Shown: positions 28,154 to 37,749 of the stretch, one piece after another
Position numbering within the stretch: the stretch's first letter is position 1
Layout of the letters: the number at the start of each line of letters is the position of its first letter
Assembly (NCBI RefSeq): GCF_013300725.1
Contig: NZ_JAAIMM010000012.1
Location: 32,668 to 96,667, forward strand
Direction of reading: 5' to 3'
DNA from: Allocoprococcus comes
GTDB lineage: Bacteria > Bacillota > Clostridia > Lachnospirales > Lachnospiraceae
Length of the DNA stretch: 64,000 nt
Program-made: the position numbers and the translations under genes
Notes under the pieces: generated by a model
The model's input: the letters and a program-made list of their open reading frames with translations, nothing else
Database searches by the model: none
Told to the model about the DNA's origin: nothing

Positions 28154-29335
28154 CTATTCTTCATACAGATCAAGATCATCTGCTACTTCGTCCTCTGATT
28201 CTTCATCAGCAGAATATTCTTCGTCCGAATACTCTTCCTCCTGATAATCATCTTCATAATTCTCAGCCATATTCATATAATCTGCCGGAAGTTCGCCAGA
28301 CTCGATCGCCTGTGTTTCATTCTTGATATCGATCTTATATCCGGTCAGTCTTGCTGCAAGACGTGCATTCTGACCTTCTTTACCGATTGCAAGTGAAAGC
28401 TGGTAATCCGGTACGATTACACTTGCTGTTCTCTCATCCGGATCAGCCATTACAGAAATAACCTTTGCCGGGCTGAGTGCATTCTCGATCAGGATTGCCG
28501 GGTTATCACTCCAGTTGATGATATCAATCTTTTCGCCGCGGAGTTCATTTACAACGGCTCCGACTCTGGCACCGTTCATACCAACGCATGCTCCAACCGG
28601 ATCTACATCCGGGTCGTTAGACCATACTGCGATCTTGGTACGGGAACCTGCTTCTCTTGCAATGCTCTTGATCTCTACAATACCATCACGTACTTCGGTT
28701 ACTTCTGCCTCAAAAAGACGCTTAACCAGTTCCGGATGTGTTCTTGATACAAGGATCTTTGGTCCTTTTGTCGTGTTCTTCACCTCTACAACGTAAAGTT
28801 TGATACGCTCTGTCGGCTCGAATTTCTCACCTTTTACCTGTTCATTCTCAGTAAGGATCGCATCTGCTTTTCCAAGGTTTACACTGACATTCTTGCCAAT
28901 ATATCTCTGAACCACACCTGTCACGATATCTTTTTCTTTTTCAAAGTACTGATCATATACAACTTTTCTTTCTTCTTCACGGATCTTCTGAAGAATCAGG
29001 TTCTTTGCATTCTGTGTTGCGATACGTCCGAAAGATTTGGACTCAACCGGGATCTGTACGATGTCACCGATCTCATAAGAAGGATCGATCATCTTCGCAT
29101 CTGCAAGACTGATCTGTTCTACTTTGTCCTCTACTTCTTCTACAACGGTCTTCTCCTGGATCAGAGTGTAATCACATGTCTCCTTATCCATAATTACTTT
29201 GATATTGTCTGCTTTTCCGAAATGATTCTTACAGGCATTGATCAGTGAATTCTCAATGGCATCCATCAGAGTATCTCTGCTGATATCTTTTTCCTCTTCA
29301 AGAATTGTAAGTGCTTCTAATAATTCGGTATTCAT
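28154..29335 (-). CDS. nusA: Transcription termination/antitermination factor NusA
   Basis: 393 residues: N-terminal RNA polymerase-binding domain (1-125), S1 domain (about 135-200, VTGVVQRYIGKNVSVNLGKA) and tandem KH domains (PVGACVGMNGARVGAVVNEL and SLAIGKEGQNARLAARLTG). A strongly acidic tail of about 40 residues ends the protein. It controls pausing and termination. It follows rimP by 19 bases in the conserved operon. Confidence 0.97.
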   Translation of the reverse strand: MNTELLEALTILEEEKDISRDTLMDAIENSLINACKNHFGKADNIKVIMDKETCDYTLIQEKTVVEEVEDKVEQISLADAKMIDPSYEIGDIVQIPVESKSFGRIATQNAKNLILQKIREEERKVVYDQYFEKEKDIVTGVVQRYIGKNVSVNLGKADAILTENEQVKGEKFEPTERIKLYVVEVKNTTKGPKILVSRTHPELVKRLFEAEVTEVRDGIVEIKSIAREAGSRTKIAVWSNDPDVDPVGACVGMNGARVGAVVNELRGEKIDIINWSDNPAILIENALSPAKVISVMADPDERTASVIVPDYQLSLAIGKEGQNARLAARLTGYKIDIKNETQAIESGELPADYMNMAENYEDDYQEEEYSDEEYSADEESEDEVADDLDLYEE

Positions 29336-29354
29336 TTCCTTCTTCCTCCTGTCA

Positions 29355-29822
29355 CTAGAAATCGAACGCCAGACGGATCAGTGCGATATCTGCTTTGTCA
29401 AATGTCATCGTCTCACCGTCTTCATATTCAATGGTAACTGTATCTTTATCATAATCTTTTAAGATTCCAATAAACTCTTTCTGTCTGTCGATTGCCCGGT
29501 AAGTACGAACTTCTACTTCTTCTCCCAGGCTTCTTGCAAAGTCTTTTTCTTTCTTAAGCGGTCTGCCAAGTCCCGGCGAGCTCACTTCCAGAATATACGC
29601 TTCATCGATGAAATCCTTCTCATCCAGAATGTCTGAAAGTTCCCGGCTTACCACCTCACAGTCATCAACCATGATTCCGCCCGGCTTATCGATATAAGCA
29701 CGCAGGTACCAGTTTCCACCCTCTTTTACATATTCCACATCCCAGAGATCAAATCCATGCTTTTCCACGATTGGGATCAGAATCTCTTCTGTTTTCTGTT
29801 CATATACTTCTTTTTTTGACAA
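29355..29822 (-). CDS. rimP: Ribosome maturation factor RimP
   Basis: 155 residues. The conserved block YVKEGGNWYLRAYIDKPGGI and VSSPGLGRPLKKEKDF are typical of RimP, with a C-terminal Sm-like domain. It assists 30S assembly. The start is TTG: there is no ATG near, AAAGGAAG lies upstream, and the protein then starts MSKKEVYEQKTEEI at the normal place. It is the first gene of the nusA operon; a CCAGAA/TTCTGG hairpin sits in its short leader (29849-29870). I could not identify a clear promoter. Confidence 0.95.
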   Translation of the reverse strand: MSKKEVYEQKTEEILIPIVEKHGFDLWDVEYVKEGGNWYLRAYIDKPGGIMVDDCEVVSRELSDILDEKDFIDEAYILEVSSPGLGRPLKKEKDFARSLGEEVEVRTYRAIDRQKEFIGILKDYDKDTVTIEYEDGETMTFDKADIALIRLAFDF

Positions 29823-29884
29823 TCTGCAACTTCCTTTCTTTATCAGGTTCCAGAAATCTGTTGGATTCTGGTTATATGACTGGC

Positions 29885-29916
29885 AAAAAGAAGAGTGAAC
29901 TTTCGTCCACTCTTCT
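29885..29916 (-). terminator. Terminator after the hscC/J-protein cassette
   Basis: On the minus strand AGAAGAGTGGAC / GTTCACTCTTCT (one G-U pair) closes a GAAA tetraloop and is followed by TTTTGCC. It separates the cassette from the rimP-nusA operon. Confidence 0.85.
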
Positions 29917-29951
29917 GCCAGATTTCTTATGTAACTGCATACAGTATAGCA

Positions 29952-30512
29952 CTACTTTTCCTGAAATGCAAGGATTTTTAAAATATATGCCTGATTCTCT
30001 TTGTAAAGACGCTTTCCATCGTTCTCTTTCAGCCATTTTACAACCTGGATATCTGCTGCCCAGTCATCTGCCCAGACTTCATCACCTTCGCCACGCGCCG
30101 CCGCTTTTTCTGCGATGTATCCCGCCGGGTCTTCCGTAAGATCTTTTAGTACTTCATATGCTTTTTCGTTCTTATCATCCAGATCCTGTATCAAAACAAC
30201 GGTTTCTGTATCCGGTGTCTTTCCATCGAGCGCCTGCAGCTGTTCATTATATTTTTCCAGGTTCTCCAGGCTGTCCTTCGCATCCCCCAGACATTCTGTC
30301 AGGATTTCAATCTCCGTTTTTCCAGTACCACCCTTTGCAACCGGGCGGATGGATATTTCCGAATCAGCAGTCGTCTTTTTCAGTTCTTCCCGTATCCTCT
30401 CCTCATCGTGATCCATTCTTCCGATATCATATCCAAAATAAAAACCGCCAATTCCAACCACAACAAGAAGAACGATTGCAAAAATTCTTTTTCCGGATTT
30501 TTTCTTTTTCAT
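29952..30512 (-). CDS. Unknown single-pass membrane protein of the HscC cassette
   Basis: 186 residues, no family recognised. A basic N-terminus (MKKKKSGKR) leads into one membrane helix (about 10-28) with a GIGGFYFGYDIG glycine pattern, so the rest is predicted outside. The outer part is charged and helical (EILTECLGDAKDSLENLEKY; KAYEVLKDLTEDPAGYI), suggesting a coiled bundle. It lies 12 bases after the J-domain gene and just before a terminator, so it is the third gene of that cassette. A role with the chaperones is inferred only from position. Confidence 0.8.
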   Translation of the reverse strand: MKKKKSGKRIFAIVLLVVVGIGGFYFGYDIGRMDHDEERIREELKKTTADSEISIRPVAKGGTGKTEIEILTECLGDAKDSLENLEKYNEQLQALDGKTPDTETVVLIQDLDDKNEKAYEVLKDLTEDPAGYIAEKAAARGEGDEVWADDWAADIQVVKWLKENDGKRLYKENQAYILKILAFQEK

Positions 30513-30524
30513 CTTCCGTCCTCC

Positions 30525-31523
30525 TTACCCTAATATCGTACCTGCTATAATTCCAAGGATCATTCCTCCGATCCCGGTTCCGATAAGTGCCGCAAGATAT
30601 AACAGTATCTTTACCGCTTTGGACTTTTCTTTCTTCGCTTTCGGAAGATCTGGTCCGGACCCAGTTCCCGGATTCCTTGTCTCCGGGCGTGGCTGCTCCA
30701 CATCTTCCTGTCGTGGAATCCGTTCCGTTTCTTCCGCTGTCGGATATTTGAACGGAATTACTCCTGCTTCGAGAGCTGAAAAAAGCTTTCCGTCTATCCA
30801 CTGGAAATACTGCCAGATTGCCGCATCGAACATCCGGTGGGTATCCAGAAAATGATACCAGGATTCCACAAAAGTCTTCGTCCTGAAATATTCTCTATAC
30901 GCCGGTTCCTCCAGGATATCCTTCCAGTGGTACAGCTTATTCCGTTCCTTTTCATTCAGATACAGACTGATGCACTGTTCCATGATCTTCCGGATCTCAC
31001 GGTCATCTGCGCCCTGTCGCTCAGAAGCATCCGCCATATTCTGGAACTGGCGGTCCCAGTCACTGTCCCATGTCCGGGAATCTTCCTCTAACTGTACAGG
31101 TGGCTCTCCTGCCTCTTCTTCCCGGAAACTTTCCTCAGAATCTTCGTCAGAATGCACAGGAAGTTCTTCATACTGCGCAGAAGATTCTTCTGACTGTGCA
31201 TCTTCTTTCTGAGGATTTTCCATGTAAGCCTCTTCTGGGTTTCTCTCCGGCTCTGCATAATTCCATGTTTCAGATTCCGCTGCTTTTTCCTGCTCCGCTG
31301 CTCCCATCTCCATCTGCCGCGGTTCTTCCGGCATCTGTGTCTCTGCTTCGTTTTCAGCATTCCGCTCTGCCCACGCAAGCGCCTCTTCGTAAGCATCGTG
31401 GATCCTCTGAAATTCCTCCGGGTGTTCTTCCGGGTGGAACTCCCTGGACTTTGCCGCATATGCTCTCTTTATCTTTTTCTTTTCCGTTGTTGGTTCAATC
31501 CCAAGTACCGTAAAACAGTTCAT
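30525..31523 (-). CDS. J-domain co-chaperone with HPE motif and C-terminal membrane anchor
   Basis: 332 residues. The N-terminal J-like domain (about 1-55) reads FTVLGIEPTTEKKKIKRAY and then FHPEEHPEEF, so the invariant HPD of DnaJ is HPE here (residues 30-32). A long Glu/Ser-rich linker (about 55-180) is followed by a helical region and a glycine-rich C-terminal membrane helix (about 305-332). This layout resembles the DjlB/DjlC partners of E. coli HscC. The ATG at 31523 overlaps the hscC stop by one base and has GGAGGAGG at the right distance; the GTG six codons earlier is less likely. Confidence 0.85.
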   Translation of the reverse strand: MNCFTVLGIEPTTEKKKIKRAYAAKSREFHPEEHPEEFQRIHDAYEEALAWAERNAENEAETQMPEEPRQMEMGAAEQEKAAESETWNYAEPERNPEEAYMENPQKEDAQSEESSAQYEELPVHSDEDSEESFREEEAGEPPVQLEEDSRTWDSDWDRQFQNMADASERQGADDREIRKIMEQCISLYLNEKERNKLYHWKDILEEPAYREYFRTKTFVESWYHFLDTHRMFDAAIWQYFQWIDGKLFSALEAGVIPFKYPTAEETERIPRQEDVEQPRPETRNPGTGSGPDLPKAKKEKSKAVKILLYLAALIGTGIGGMILGIIAGTILG

Positions 31524-33274
31524 CACTGCTGCCTCCTCCACTCGTCATACAGATAAGCTTCTATTTTGACCGGCACCGATCTCTTCGGTGTGTTCTCCAC
31601 AATATCCAGAAGCTCACTCGTCCTTGTATACGCCTTCTCGATCGTCCGCAGATCCTGTGAATTTAATGCAACTGAAAAATCTGCCAGGATCTTGTCCAGA
31701 TATTTCCGGATCTCTCCGGTATTTTCTTCGTAAAGACGGTCTCCTCTCTCCATCAGAAGGCGATTCTTTTCCTGCTCTCTTGGGTGGATCTTTATTTTCT
31801 GCAGCTCTTTTCTTCTTTCCTCGATCTGCTCCGGTGTCAGCTGGATATCTTTATTGACGATCACCTTACTGAAGTGCTCTTTTGTGCTGACAACTGTCAC
31901 ATCCACTTCCAGGATCCCGTTGATATCATAGGTAAATCTTACATCCACCGCTTCCCTCTGGTCCGCTCTTTTTGCCAGCGGAACCGGCACACGGATCCGC
32001 CCGAGCTCCAGATTCTGATCCGCAAAGCGGTGCTCACCCTGCAGGATCGTGATATCACAGTATTCCTGGAACTGATGCACTGTCCAGTACCGCTCTATCC
32101 GGCTGATCGGAAGTACCGAATTCCGCTCAATGATCGGAGACATGATCGCCGGTCCCCTGGTATCTCCGTGAATGATCTCGGTTCCAAGTGTAAACGGACA
32201 GATGTCTGTAAGAAGTACATCCCTCACTGCCTGCTTCCGCTCCTTGATTCCGGCATACATTCCGGCGCCGACTGCAACCGCAACATCCGGATCGATCTCA
32301 CACCGCGGTCTTTTACCACTCAGAAACTGCAGATAATTCTGCACGATCTTCATCTTACCGGATCCACCGATCATAATGATCTCGTCAATATCCTCCCAGC
32401 CATAACCGCTGTCATCCATCGCCCGCTTGAGCGGAATTCCGATTCCTTCAAGCAGCTTTGAGGACACTTCAAGAAGTCCTTTCGCATCCAGCTTCATCTG
32501 GTAAACCTGTCCGCCGATCACAACTTCCATCTCGCCCTCCGGCTCACTTGTCAGCTTCCGCTTCAGCTTTTCACTCTCACGGATCAGGCTGGCTCTCTCT
32601 TCATTGGTAATCCTACCCTCATCGATCTGGTTGACACTCAGGAATTTCTCTGCAATTGCACGGTTCACGTCATCTCCGCCGAGATGATTGTCCCCGGCAA
32701 CTGCCACGATCTCGATCACACTGTCAAATGCATTTACGATCGAGATATCCAGAGTTCCTCCGCCAAAATCAAACACCAGAAAGGTCTGATCCTCCTCAGT
32801 CTTTCCAAAGCGATAGGCAAGTGCTGCCGCCGACGGCTCATTGACCAGACGTTCCACTGTAAGTCCGGCAAGCTCTCCTGCCATCTTCGTCGCATTTCTC
32901 TGAAAATCATTAAAATACGCCGGAACACTGATGACTGCCTCTTCAACCGGCTCACCCAGGTATTTTTCCGCATCTTCTTTCAGCTGCCGCAGGACCATGG
33001 ACGACAGATCTGCCGCTGTAAACCGCCTGTTTCCAAGTATAAATGTCTTCTCTGTCCCCATAAAACGCTTGAAGCTTGCCACTGTACTTTCCGGATGGGA
33101 GATCAGCCGCTCTTTTGCGGTTTTTCCCACCAGCATTTCACCGTTTTCATCAATTCCTACTACCGACGGTGTTAAATATTCTCCCAGATTATTTGGAATC
33201 AACGTGCATTTATCATCCTGCCACACGCTTACCAGACTGTTTGTTGTTCCAAGATCAATTCCTACCGTTGCCAT
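31523..33274 (-). CDS. hscC: HscC-type Hsp70 chaperone
   Basis: 583 residues. Nucleotide-binding domain motifs are GIDLGTTNSLVSVWQ, NEPSAAALAYRFG, FDFGGGTLDISI and IGGSGKMKIVQ. The substrate-binding part is short and ends without a DnaK-like acidic lid tail. TDICPFTLGTEI, SPIIERNSVLPISR and FTYDINGILEVDV match HscC rather than DnaK. It starts 9 bases after the parC stop, with its ribosome site overlapping that stop, so it is probably co-transcribed with the topoisomerase genes. It is followed by the J-protein gene in one unit. Confidence 0.9.
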   Translation of the reverse strand: MATVGIDLGTTNSLVSVWQDDKCTLIPNNLGEYLTPSVVGIDENGEMLVGKTAKERLISHPESTVASFKRFMGTEKTFILGNRRFTAADLSSMVLRQLKEDAEKYLGEPVEEAVISVPAYFNDFQRNATKMAGELAGLTVERLVNEPSAAALAYRFGKTEEDQTFLVFDFGGGTLDISIVNAFDSVIEIVAVAGDNHLGGDDVNRAIAEKFLSVNQIDEGRITNEERASLIRESEKLKRKLTSEPEGEMEVVIGGQVYQMKLDAKGLLEVSSKLLEGIGIPLKRAMDDSGYGWEDIDEIIMIGGSGKMKIVQNYLQFLSGKRPRCEIDPDVAVAVGAGMYAGIKERKQAVRDVLLTDICPFTLGTEIIHGDTRGPAIMSPIIERNSVLPISRIERYWTVHQFQEYCDITILQGEHRFADQNLELGRIRVPVPLAKRADQREAVDVRFTYDINGILEVDVTVVSTKEHFSKVIVNKDIQLTPEQIEERRKELQKIKIHPREQEKNRLLMERGDRLYEENTGEIRKYLDKILADFSVALNSQDLRTIEKAYTRTSELLDIVENTPKRSVPVKIEAYLYDEWRRQQ

Positions 33275-33283
33275 ATAACCGAC

Positions 33284-35524
33284 CTACTTTCTCATTCGTG
33301 TTCCTGTTCCATCTCTTTTCGCCCGTTTCAAACGGTTCAGTGTCACTTCTTTTTCATGGAAGATCACCTTGCTCTCCGTTCCTTCTTCAAACAGATATAC
33401 CTCTTCCACACTGTCATTTTTCTGTAATTTCATACCGCGCACACCAACTGCACCCTTTTTCTTCTCCGAAACTTCTTCCGCCGGGAAACGGAGCACAAAT
33501 CCATTCTCCGTCATCAGAACTACATCCTGCACATCCCGGATTGGCTGGATGCTTACCAGTGCATCTTCGTCCTGCAGTTTCGTTGCCGCGATTGTCCGCT
33601 TAGTTACCTGGAATTCACTTCCTGCCACCTTTTTGATCATTCCCTGCTTCGTGGCAAACAGGAATTTGGAGAAAAAGAGTTCTCTGTCATCACACAGATA
33701 TACGATTCCTTCTTTTGTACTGTCAAAATTACTTACATTGTCGATTGGAAATCCTTTGTCCCTGAACTTTCCGTAAGGGAGATCCATCACTTTGATCTGA
33801 TGCATCTTGCCATCCGATGTAAATAGACACAGCTTGCCGGTATTCATACAGCGCAGAATATACTTATTCTCCTTATCTGCCGCCTCCCGGTTACGTTCAT
33901 AGACGGATCCATCCACCGTCTTTGCATAACCAAAGCGGTCCATCAGAAGGACAACCTCCTGCTCCTGTACTTTATTTTCCTCAAACACAGCTTCTTCTGC
34001 ATTCTCGATCTTTGTTTTACGCTTCACGGCATATTCTTTTTTCAGCGCATCCAGATCATCAATGATCACCTGCGCCATAGAATCATAATTATTCAGAATA
34101 TCCTCATATTTTGCAATGTTTGCAAGCGTTGTCTCATGCTCCTTCATCAGTGCCTCGATTTCCAGACCGATCAGCTTGTACAGACGCATCTCCAGAATCG
34201 CCTGTGCCTGCCGGTCGGTAAACCGGAGCATGGATGCCATTTTTTCGGATCTTTTCGACTTAAACTTGATCTTCTCTGTCGCACCTGTTGTCAGACATTC
34301 TTTTGCATCCCTGATGGACGAGCTTCCACGCAGGATCTCAATGATCAGGTCGATCACATCACACGCCTTGATCAGACCCTCCTGGATTTCTTTTTTATCC
34401 TGCTCTTTTTTCAGCAGCGTTTTGTATTTTCTGGTTGCAAGTTCAAACTGGAAATCTACATGATGTTCGATGATACGTTTGAGTCCCAGTACTTCCGGTC
34501 TGCCATCGGCTACCGCAAGCATATTGACACCAAAAGTATCCTCCAGTCTGGTCTTTTTATAAAGCATGTTGATCAGGTTGTCCACATCTGCATCACGCTT
34601 CACTTCAATTACAATACGGATTCCTTCCTTGGAAGACTGATTGGAAATGTCTACGATGTCACTGGTCTTCTTTGTCTCCACCAGATTGCAGACATCGTTC
34701 AGAAATTTACCGATTCCGGCTCCGATCATGGTGTACGGGATTTCGGAAATGACGATCTTCTTCCGTCCACCTTTTATCTCTTCCACATCTACTTTTCCAC
34801 GAATCTTGATCTTTCCGGTTCCGGTCTCATAAATCTCTGCCAGATCATCTTTATTGACGACGATCCCGCCTGTCGGGAAATCCGGTCCCTTGATGTACTT
34901 CATCAACTGTTTTGTAGTGATGTCATTGTTCTTCATGTATGCCTTAACCGCATCCACAATCTCACCCAGGTTATGTGTCGGAATACTGGTTGCCATACCA
35001 ACTGCGATTCCTTCCGCACCGTTCAGCAGAAGGTTCGGAATCCTTACCGGAAGAACTGCCGGTTCTTTTTCTGTCTCATCAAAATTCGGTACAAAATCAA
35101 TGATATCTTTGTCCAGATCGGCAAGATATGCCTCCTGTGTGATTTTCGCCAGTCTTGCTTCGGTATAACGCATGGCTGCCGCCCCGTCTCCTTCAATGGA
35201 GCCGAAGTTTCCATGACCATCTACCAGGATCATTCCTTTTTTGAACTCCTGTGCCATAACAACCAGTGCTTCATAGATCGAGCTGTCTCCATGGGGATGA
35301 TATTTACCCATGGTATCCCCGACAATACGCGCACATTTACGGTACGGCTTGTCGTAACGGATTCCCAGCTCATACATGTCATAGAGTGTTCTTCTCTGTA
35401 CCGGTTTCAGACCATCCCTGACATCCGGGAGGGCTCTGGAAATAATAACACTCATGGCATAGTCAATATATGATTTTTTCATCAGCTCCGAATATTCCGT
35501 CCGGATGATCTGTGACTCTTCCAT
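33284..35524 (-). CDS. parC: Type IIA topoisomerase subunit A, ParC-like
   Basis: 746 residues. The breakage-reunion core reads DYAMSVIISRALPDVRDGLK, KYHPHGDSSIYEALV and the catalytic Tyr in AAAMRYTEARL (about 122). The C-terminal beta-pinwheel (about 510-740) lacks a recognisable GyrA box (QRRGGRG); the nearest motif, KKKGAVGVRG, is in a late blade. The missing box and shorter length favour decatenating topoisomerase IV over gyrase, but a second GyrA-type enzyme cannot be excluded. It follows parE by about 80 bases. Confidence 0.85.
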   Translation of the reverse strand: MEESQIIRTEYSELMKKSYIDYAMSVIISRALPDVRDGLKPVQRRTLYDMYELGIRYDKPYRKCARIVGDTMGKYHPHGDSSIYEALVVMAQEFKKGMILVDGHGNFGSIEGDGAAAMRYTEARLAKITQEAYLADLDKDIIDFVPNFDETEKEPAVLPVRIPNLLLNGAEGIAVGMATSIPTHNLGEIVDAVKAYMKNNDITTKQLMKYIKGPDFPTGGIVVNKDDLAEIYETGTGKIKIRGKVDVEEIKGGRKKIVISEIPYTMIGAGIGKFLNDVCNLVETKKTSDIVDISNQSSKEGIRIVIEVKRDADVDNLINMLYKKTRLEDTFGVNMLAVADGRPEVLGLKRIIEHHVDFQFELATRKYKTLLKKEQDKKEIQEGLIKACDVIDLIIEILRGSSSIRDAKECLTTGATEKIKFKSKRSEKMASMLRFTDRQAQAILEMRLYKLIGLEIEALMKEHETTLANIAKYEDILNNYDSMAQVIIDDLDALKKEYAVKRKTKIENAEEAVFEENKVQEQEVVLLMDRFGYAKTVDGSVYERNREAADKENKYILRCMNTGKLCLFTSDGKMHQIKVMDLPYGKFRDKGFPIDNVSNFDSTKEGIVYLCDDRELFFSKFLFATKQGMIKKVAGSEFQVTKRTIAATKLQDEDALVSIQPIRDVQDVVLMTENGFVLRFPAEEVSEKKKGAVGVRGMKLQKNDSVEEVYLFEEGTESKVIFHEKEVTLNRLKRAKRDGTGTRMRK

Positions 35525-35604
35525 TTTCTCTTACCTCTTCTAGTTTATGTTTTCTGATGCACAGACTTTCTCCTTTTGAAAATCCATGCCTTTCCGATCT
35601 GTTT

Positions 35605-37524
35605 TTAAATATCCAGTTCTGCCTCTGTCGCATTTTCATAAATAAATGCGCGGCGCGGCGGAACTTCTGTTCCCATCAGCATCTCTGTTACACCGGATGC
35701 CATACGTGCATCCTCGATCTCGATCCGTTTCATCATTCGGGTTTCCGGGTTGAGGGTTGTCTCCCAGAGCTGCTCTGCATCCATTTCACCCAGACCTTTG
35801 TATCGCTGCAGGGTAAAGTCAGAATGGGTCTTTCTGTATCTCTCCAGTGCCTTATCATCGTAAAGGTACTCTTCTTCTCCCTTTTTCGGCATCGCCTTAT
35901 AAAGCGGCGGCATTGCCACGTAGACATGCCCCTCGTAGATCAGTTCCGGCATAAACCGGTAGAATAAAGTCAGGAGCAGCGTGGAAATATGTGCTCCATC
36001 CACGTCCGCATCCGCCATGATGATAATCTTGTCATACCGCAGCTTTGTGATATCAAAGTCATTACCGTATCCCTCTGAAAATCCACATCCGAATGCATTG
36101 ATCATGGTCTTGATCTCGGCATTTGCCAGAACCTTATCGATGCTTGCTTTTTCCACATTCAGGATCTTTCCACGGATCGGCAGGATTGCCTGATACATTC
36201 TGTCGCGGGCAGTCTTTGCGCTTCCTCCCGCAGAATCTCCCTCGACGATGAAGATTTCACATTTGGATGCATCCCGGCTCTCACAGTTTGCAAGCTTTCC
36301 GTTGCTGTCAAAGGAATATTTCTGCCTGGTCAGAAGATTTGTCTTTGCCTTTTCCTCACTTTTACGGATCTTCGCTGCCTTTTCCGCACAGGAAAGAACC
36401 TTTTTCAGTGTCTCCAGATTCCGGTCAAAGAAACGCGGGATCTCATCACTGGTCACCTTTCCGGTCGCTTTTGCCGCATCCTGGTTGTCCAGCTTTGTCT
36501 TGGTCTGTCCCTCAAATCTCGGATCCGGGTGCTTGATCGATACGATCGCCGTCATTCCGTTCCGCACATCTGCACCGGTAAAGTTGGCATCCTTATCCTT
36601 TAACACACCAATTTCACGGGCATACTGGTTCATGATCGTCGTAAATGTCGTCTTGAACCCGGTCAGGTGGGTTCCCCCTTCCGCATTATAAATATTGTTG
36701 CAGAAGCCTAGTACATTTTCATGGAATTCATTCACATACTGGAATGCAACTTCCACTTCGATGCCTTCTGCCTCTCCTTTATAGTAAACCGGATCGTGGA
36801 TCACTTCTTTTTTGGAATTCAGATCCTTGATAAACCCAATGATCCCATCCGGTTCATGATACTCAATCCTCTCTTCCTGTGTCTTTCTTTTATCTGTAAA
36901 TATAATCGTCAGTTCCGGATTCAGGTAGGCTGTCTCATGCAGTCGGCTCTTGATCTCTTCCTCTTTAAATCTCGTCTTCTCGAAAATTGTCGGATCTGGA
37001 AGAAAATTGACACAGGTCCCGGTCTTTTTGGTCTTTCCGATCACCGGAAGGAGCCCATCCTCCAGTTCTACCACCGGAATTCCTCTCTCATAACGGTCGT
37101 GGTGAACCGCACCGTCACGGCTGATCTTTACATCCATATAAGTAGACAGTGCATTAACAACCGAAGAACCTACTCCGTGCAGACCGCCACTTGTCTTGTA
37201 TGCCGAATCATCGAACTTACCTCCTGCATGAAGGGTGGTATATACGATTCTGGCTGCCGATACTCCTTTTGCATGCATGCCTACCGGCACACCTCGTCCA
37301 TTATCTGTTACCGTTGCAGAACCGTCCTTTTCCAGTGTCACCTCGATCTGTGAACAAAATCCTGCCAGATGCTCATCTACCGCATTATCTACAATTTCGT
37401 ACACCAGGTGGTTAAGCCCCTTGGTACTGACGCTTCCAATATACATTCCCGGTCTTTTCCGGACAGCTTCCAGTCCTTCCAGAATGGTAATACTCTCCGC
37501 ATCATATGTAGTCTTTTTTGCCAT
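35605..37524 (-). CDS. parE: Type IIA topoisomerase subunit B, ParE-like
   Basis: 639 residues. The GHKL ATPase motifs are EIVDNAVDEHLAG, TDNGRGVPVGMH and KTSGGLHGVGSSVVNALS; the TOPRIM domain has EGDSAGGSAKTARDR and DADVDGAHI. The C-terminus ends RRAFIYENATEAELDI. Sequence alone does not cleanly separate ParE from GyrB in Gram-positives; I use parE because the partner lacks a GyrA box and the pair is not beside recF/dnaN. Two promoter-like elements precede it. Confidence 0.87.
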   Translation of the reverse strand: MAKKTTYDAESITILEGLEAVRKRPGMYIGSVSTKGLNHLVYEIVDNAVDEHLAGFCSQIEVTLEKDGSATVTDNGRGVPVGMHAKGVSAARIVYTTLHAGGKFDDSAYKTSGGLHGVGSSVVNALSTYMDVKISRDGAVHHDRYERGIPVVELEDGLLPVIGKTKKTGTCVNFLPDPTIFEKTRFKEEEIKSRLHETAYLNPELTIIFTDKRKTQEERIEYHEPDGIIGFIKDLNSKKEVIHDPVYYKGEAEGIEVEVAFQYVNEFHENVLGFCNNIYNAEGGTHLTGFKTTFTTIMNQYAREIGVLKDKDANFTGADVRNGMTAIVSIKHPDPRFEGQTKTKLDNQDAAKATGKVTSDEIPRFFDRNLETLKKVLSCAEKAAKIRKSEEKAKTNLLTRQKYSFDSNGKLANCESRDASKCEIFIVEGDSAGGSAKTARDRMYQAILPIRGKILNVEKASIDKVLANAEIKTMINAFGCGFSEGYGNDFDITKLRYDKIIIMADADVDGAHISTLLLTLFYRFMPELIYEGHVYVAMPPLYKAMPKKGEEEYLYDDKALERYRKTHSDFTLQRYKGLGEMDAEQLWETTLNPETRMMKRIEIEDARMASGVTEMLMGTEVPPRRAFIYENATEAELDI

Positions 37525-37638
37525 TTTCTTCCTCTCCTCTTATGATCCATTCTAAAATATCCAGGTAAAATCCTGCGGCAGCAGCCTCCCTACAATCCCC
37601 CGGATTCCCTGATCTGTTTCTTCAATTCAGTAAGAAAA

Positions 37639-37668
37639 ATTCTATCTCAATTTCAATCCTCTTGTCAA
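37639..37668 (-). promoter_or_regulatory. Proximal promoter of parE
   Basis: Minus-strand TTGACA (perfect), 18 bases, TAGAAT, about 110 bases before the parE ATG. Confidence 0.6.
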
Positions 37669-37689
37669 GCCAAATTGACCTCTCCTGCC

Positions 37690-37698
37690 ATTATAACA
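37690..37698 (-). promoter_or_regulatory. Distal extended -10 promoter of parE
   Basis: Minus-strand TGTTATAAT (TG-n-TATAAT) without a clear -35, between spoIIP and parE. It may give a second transcription start. Confidence 0.4.
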
Positions 37699-37749
37699 TA
37701 TTTTATATCGGTAAATTTCTATAGTTTCCATTTTGTCATAAGACTCCTT

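Noticed and set aside
34136..35473. A 445-codon plus-strand frame opposite parC
   Set aside because: Antisense shadow of a conserved gene; composition and lack of a ribosome site argue against coding.
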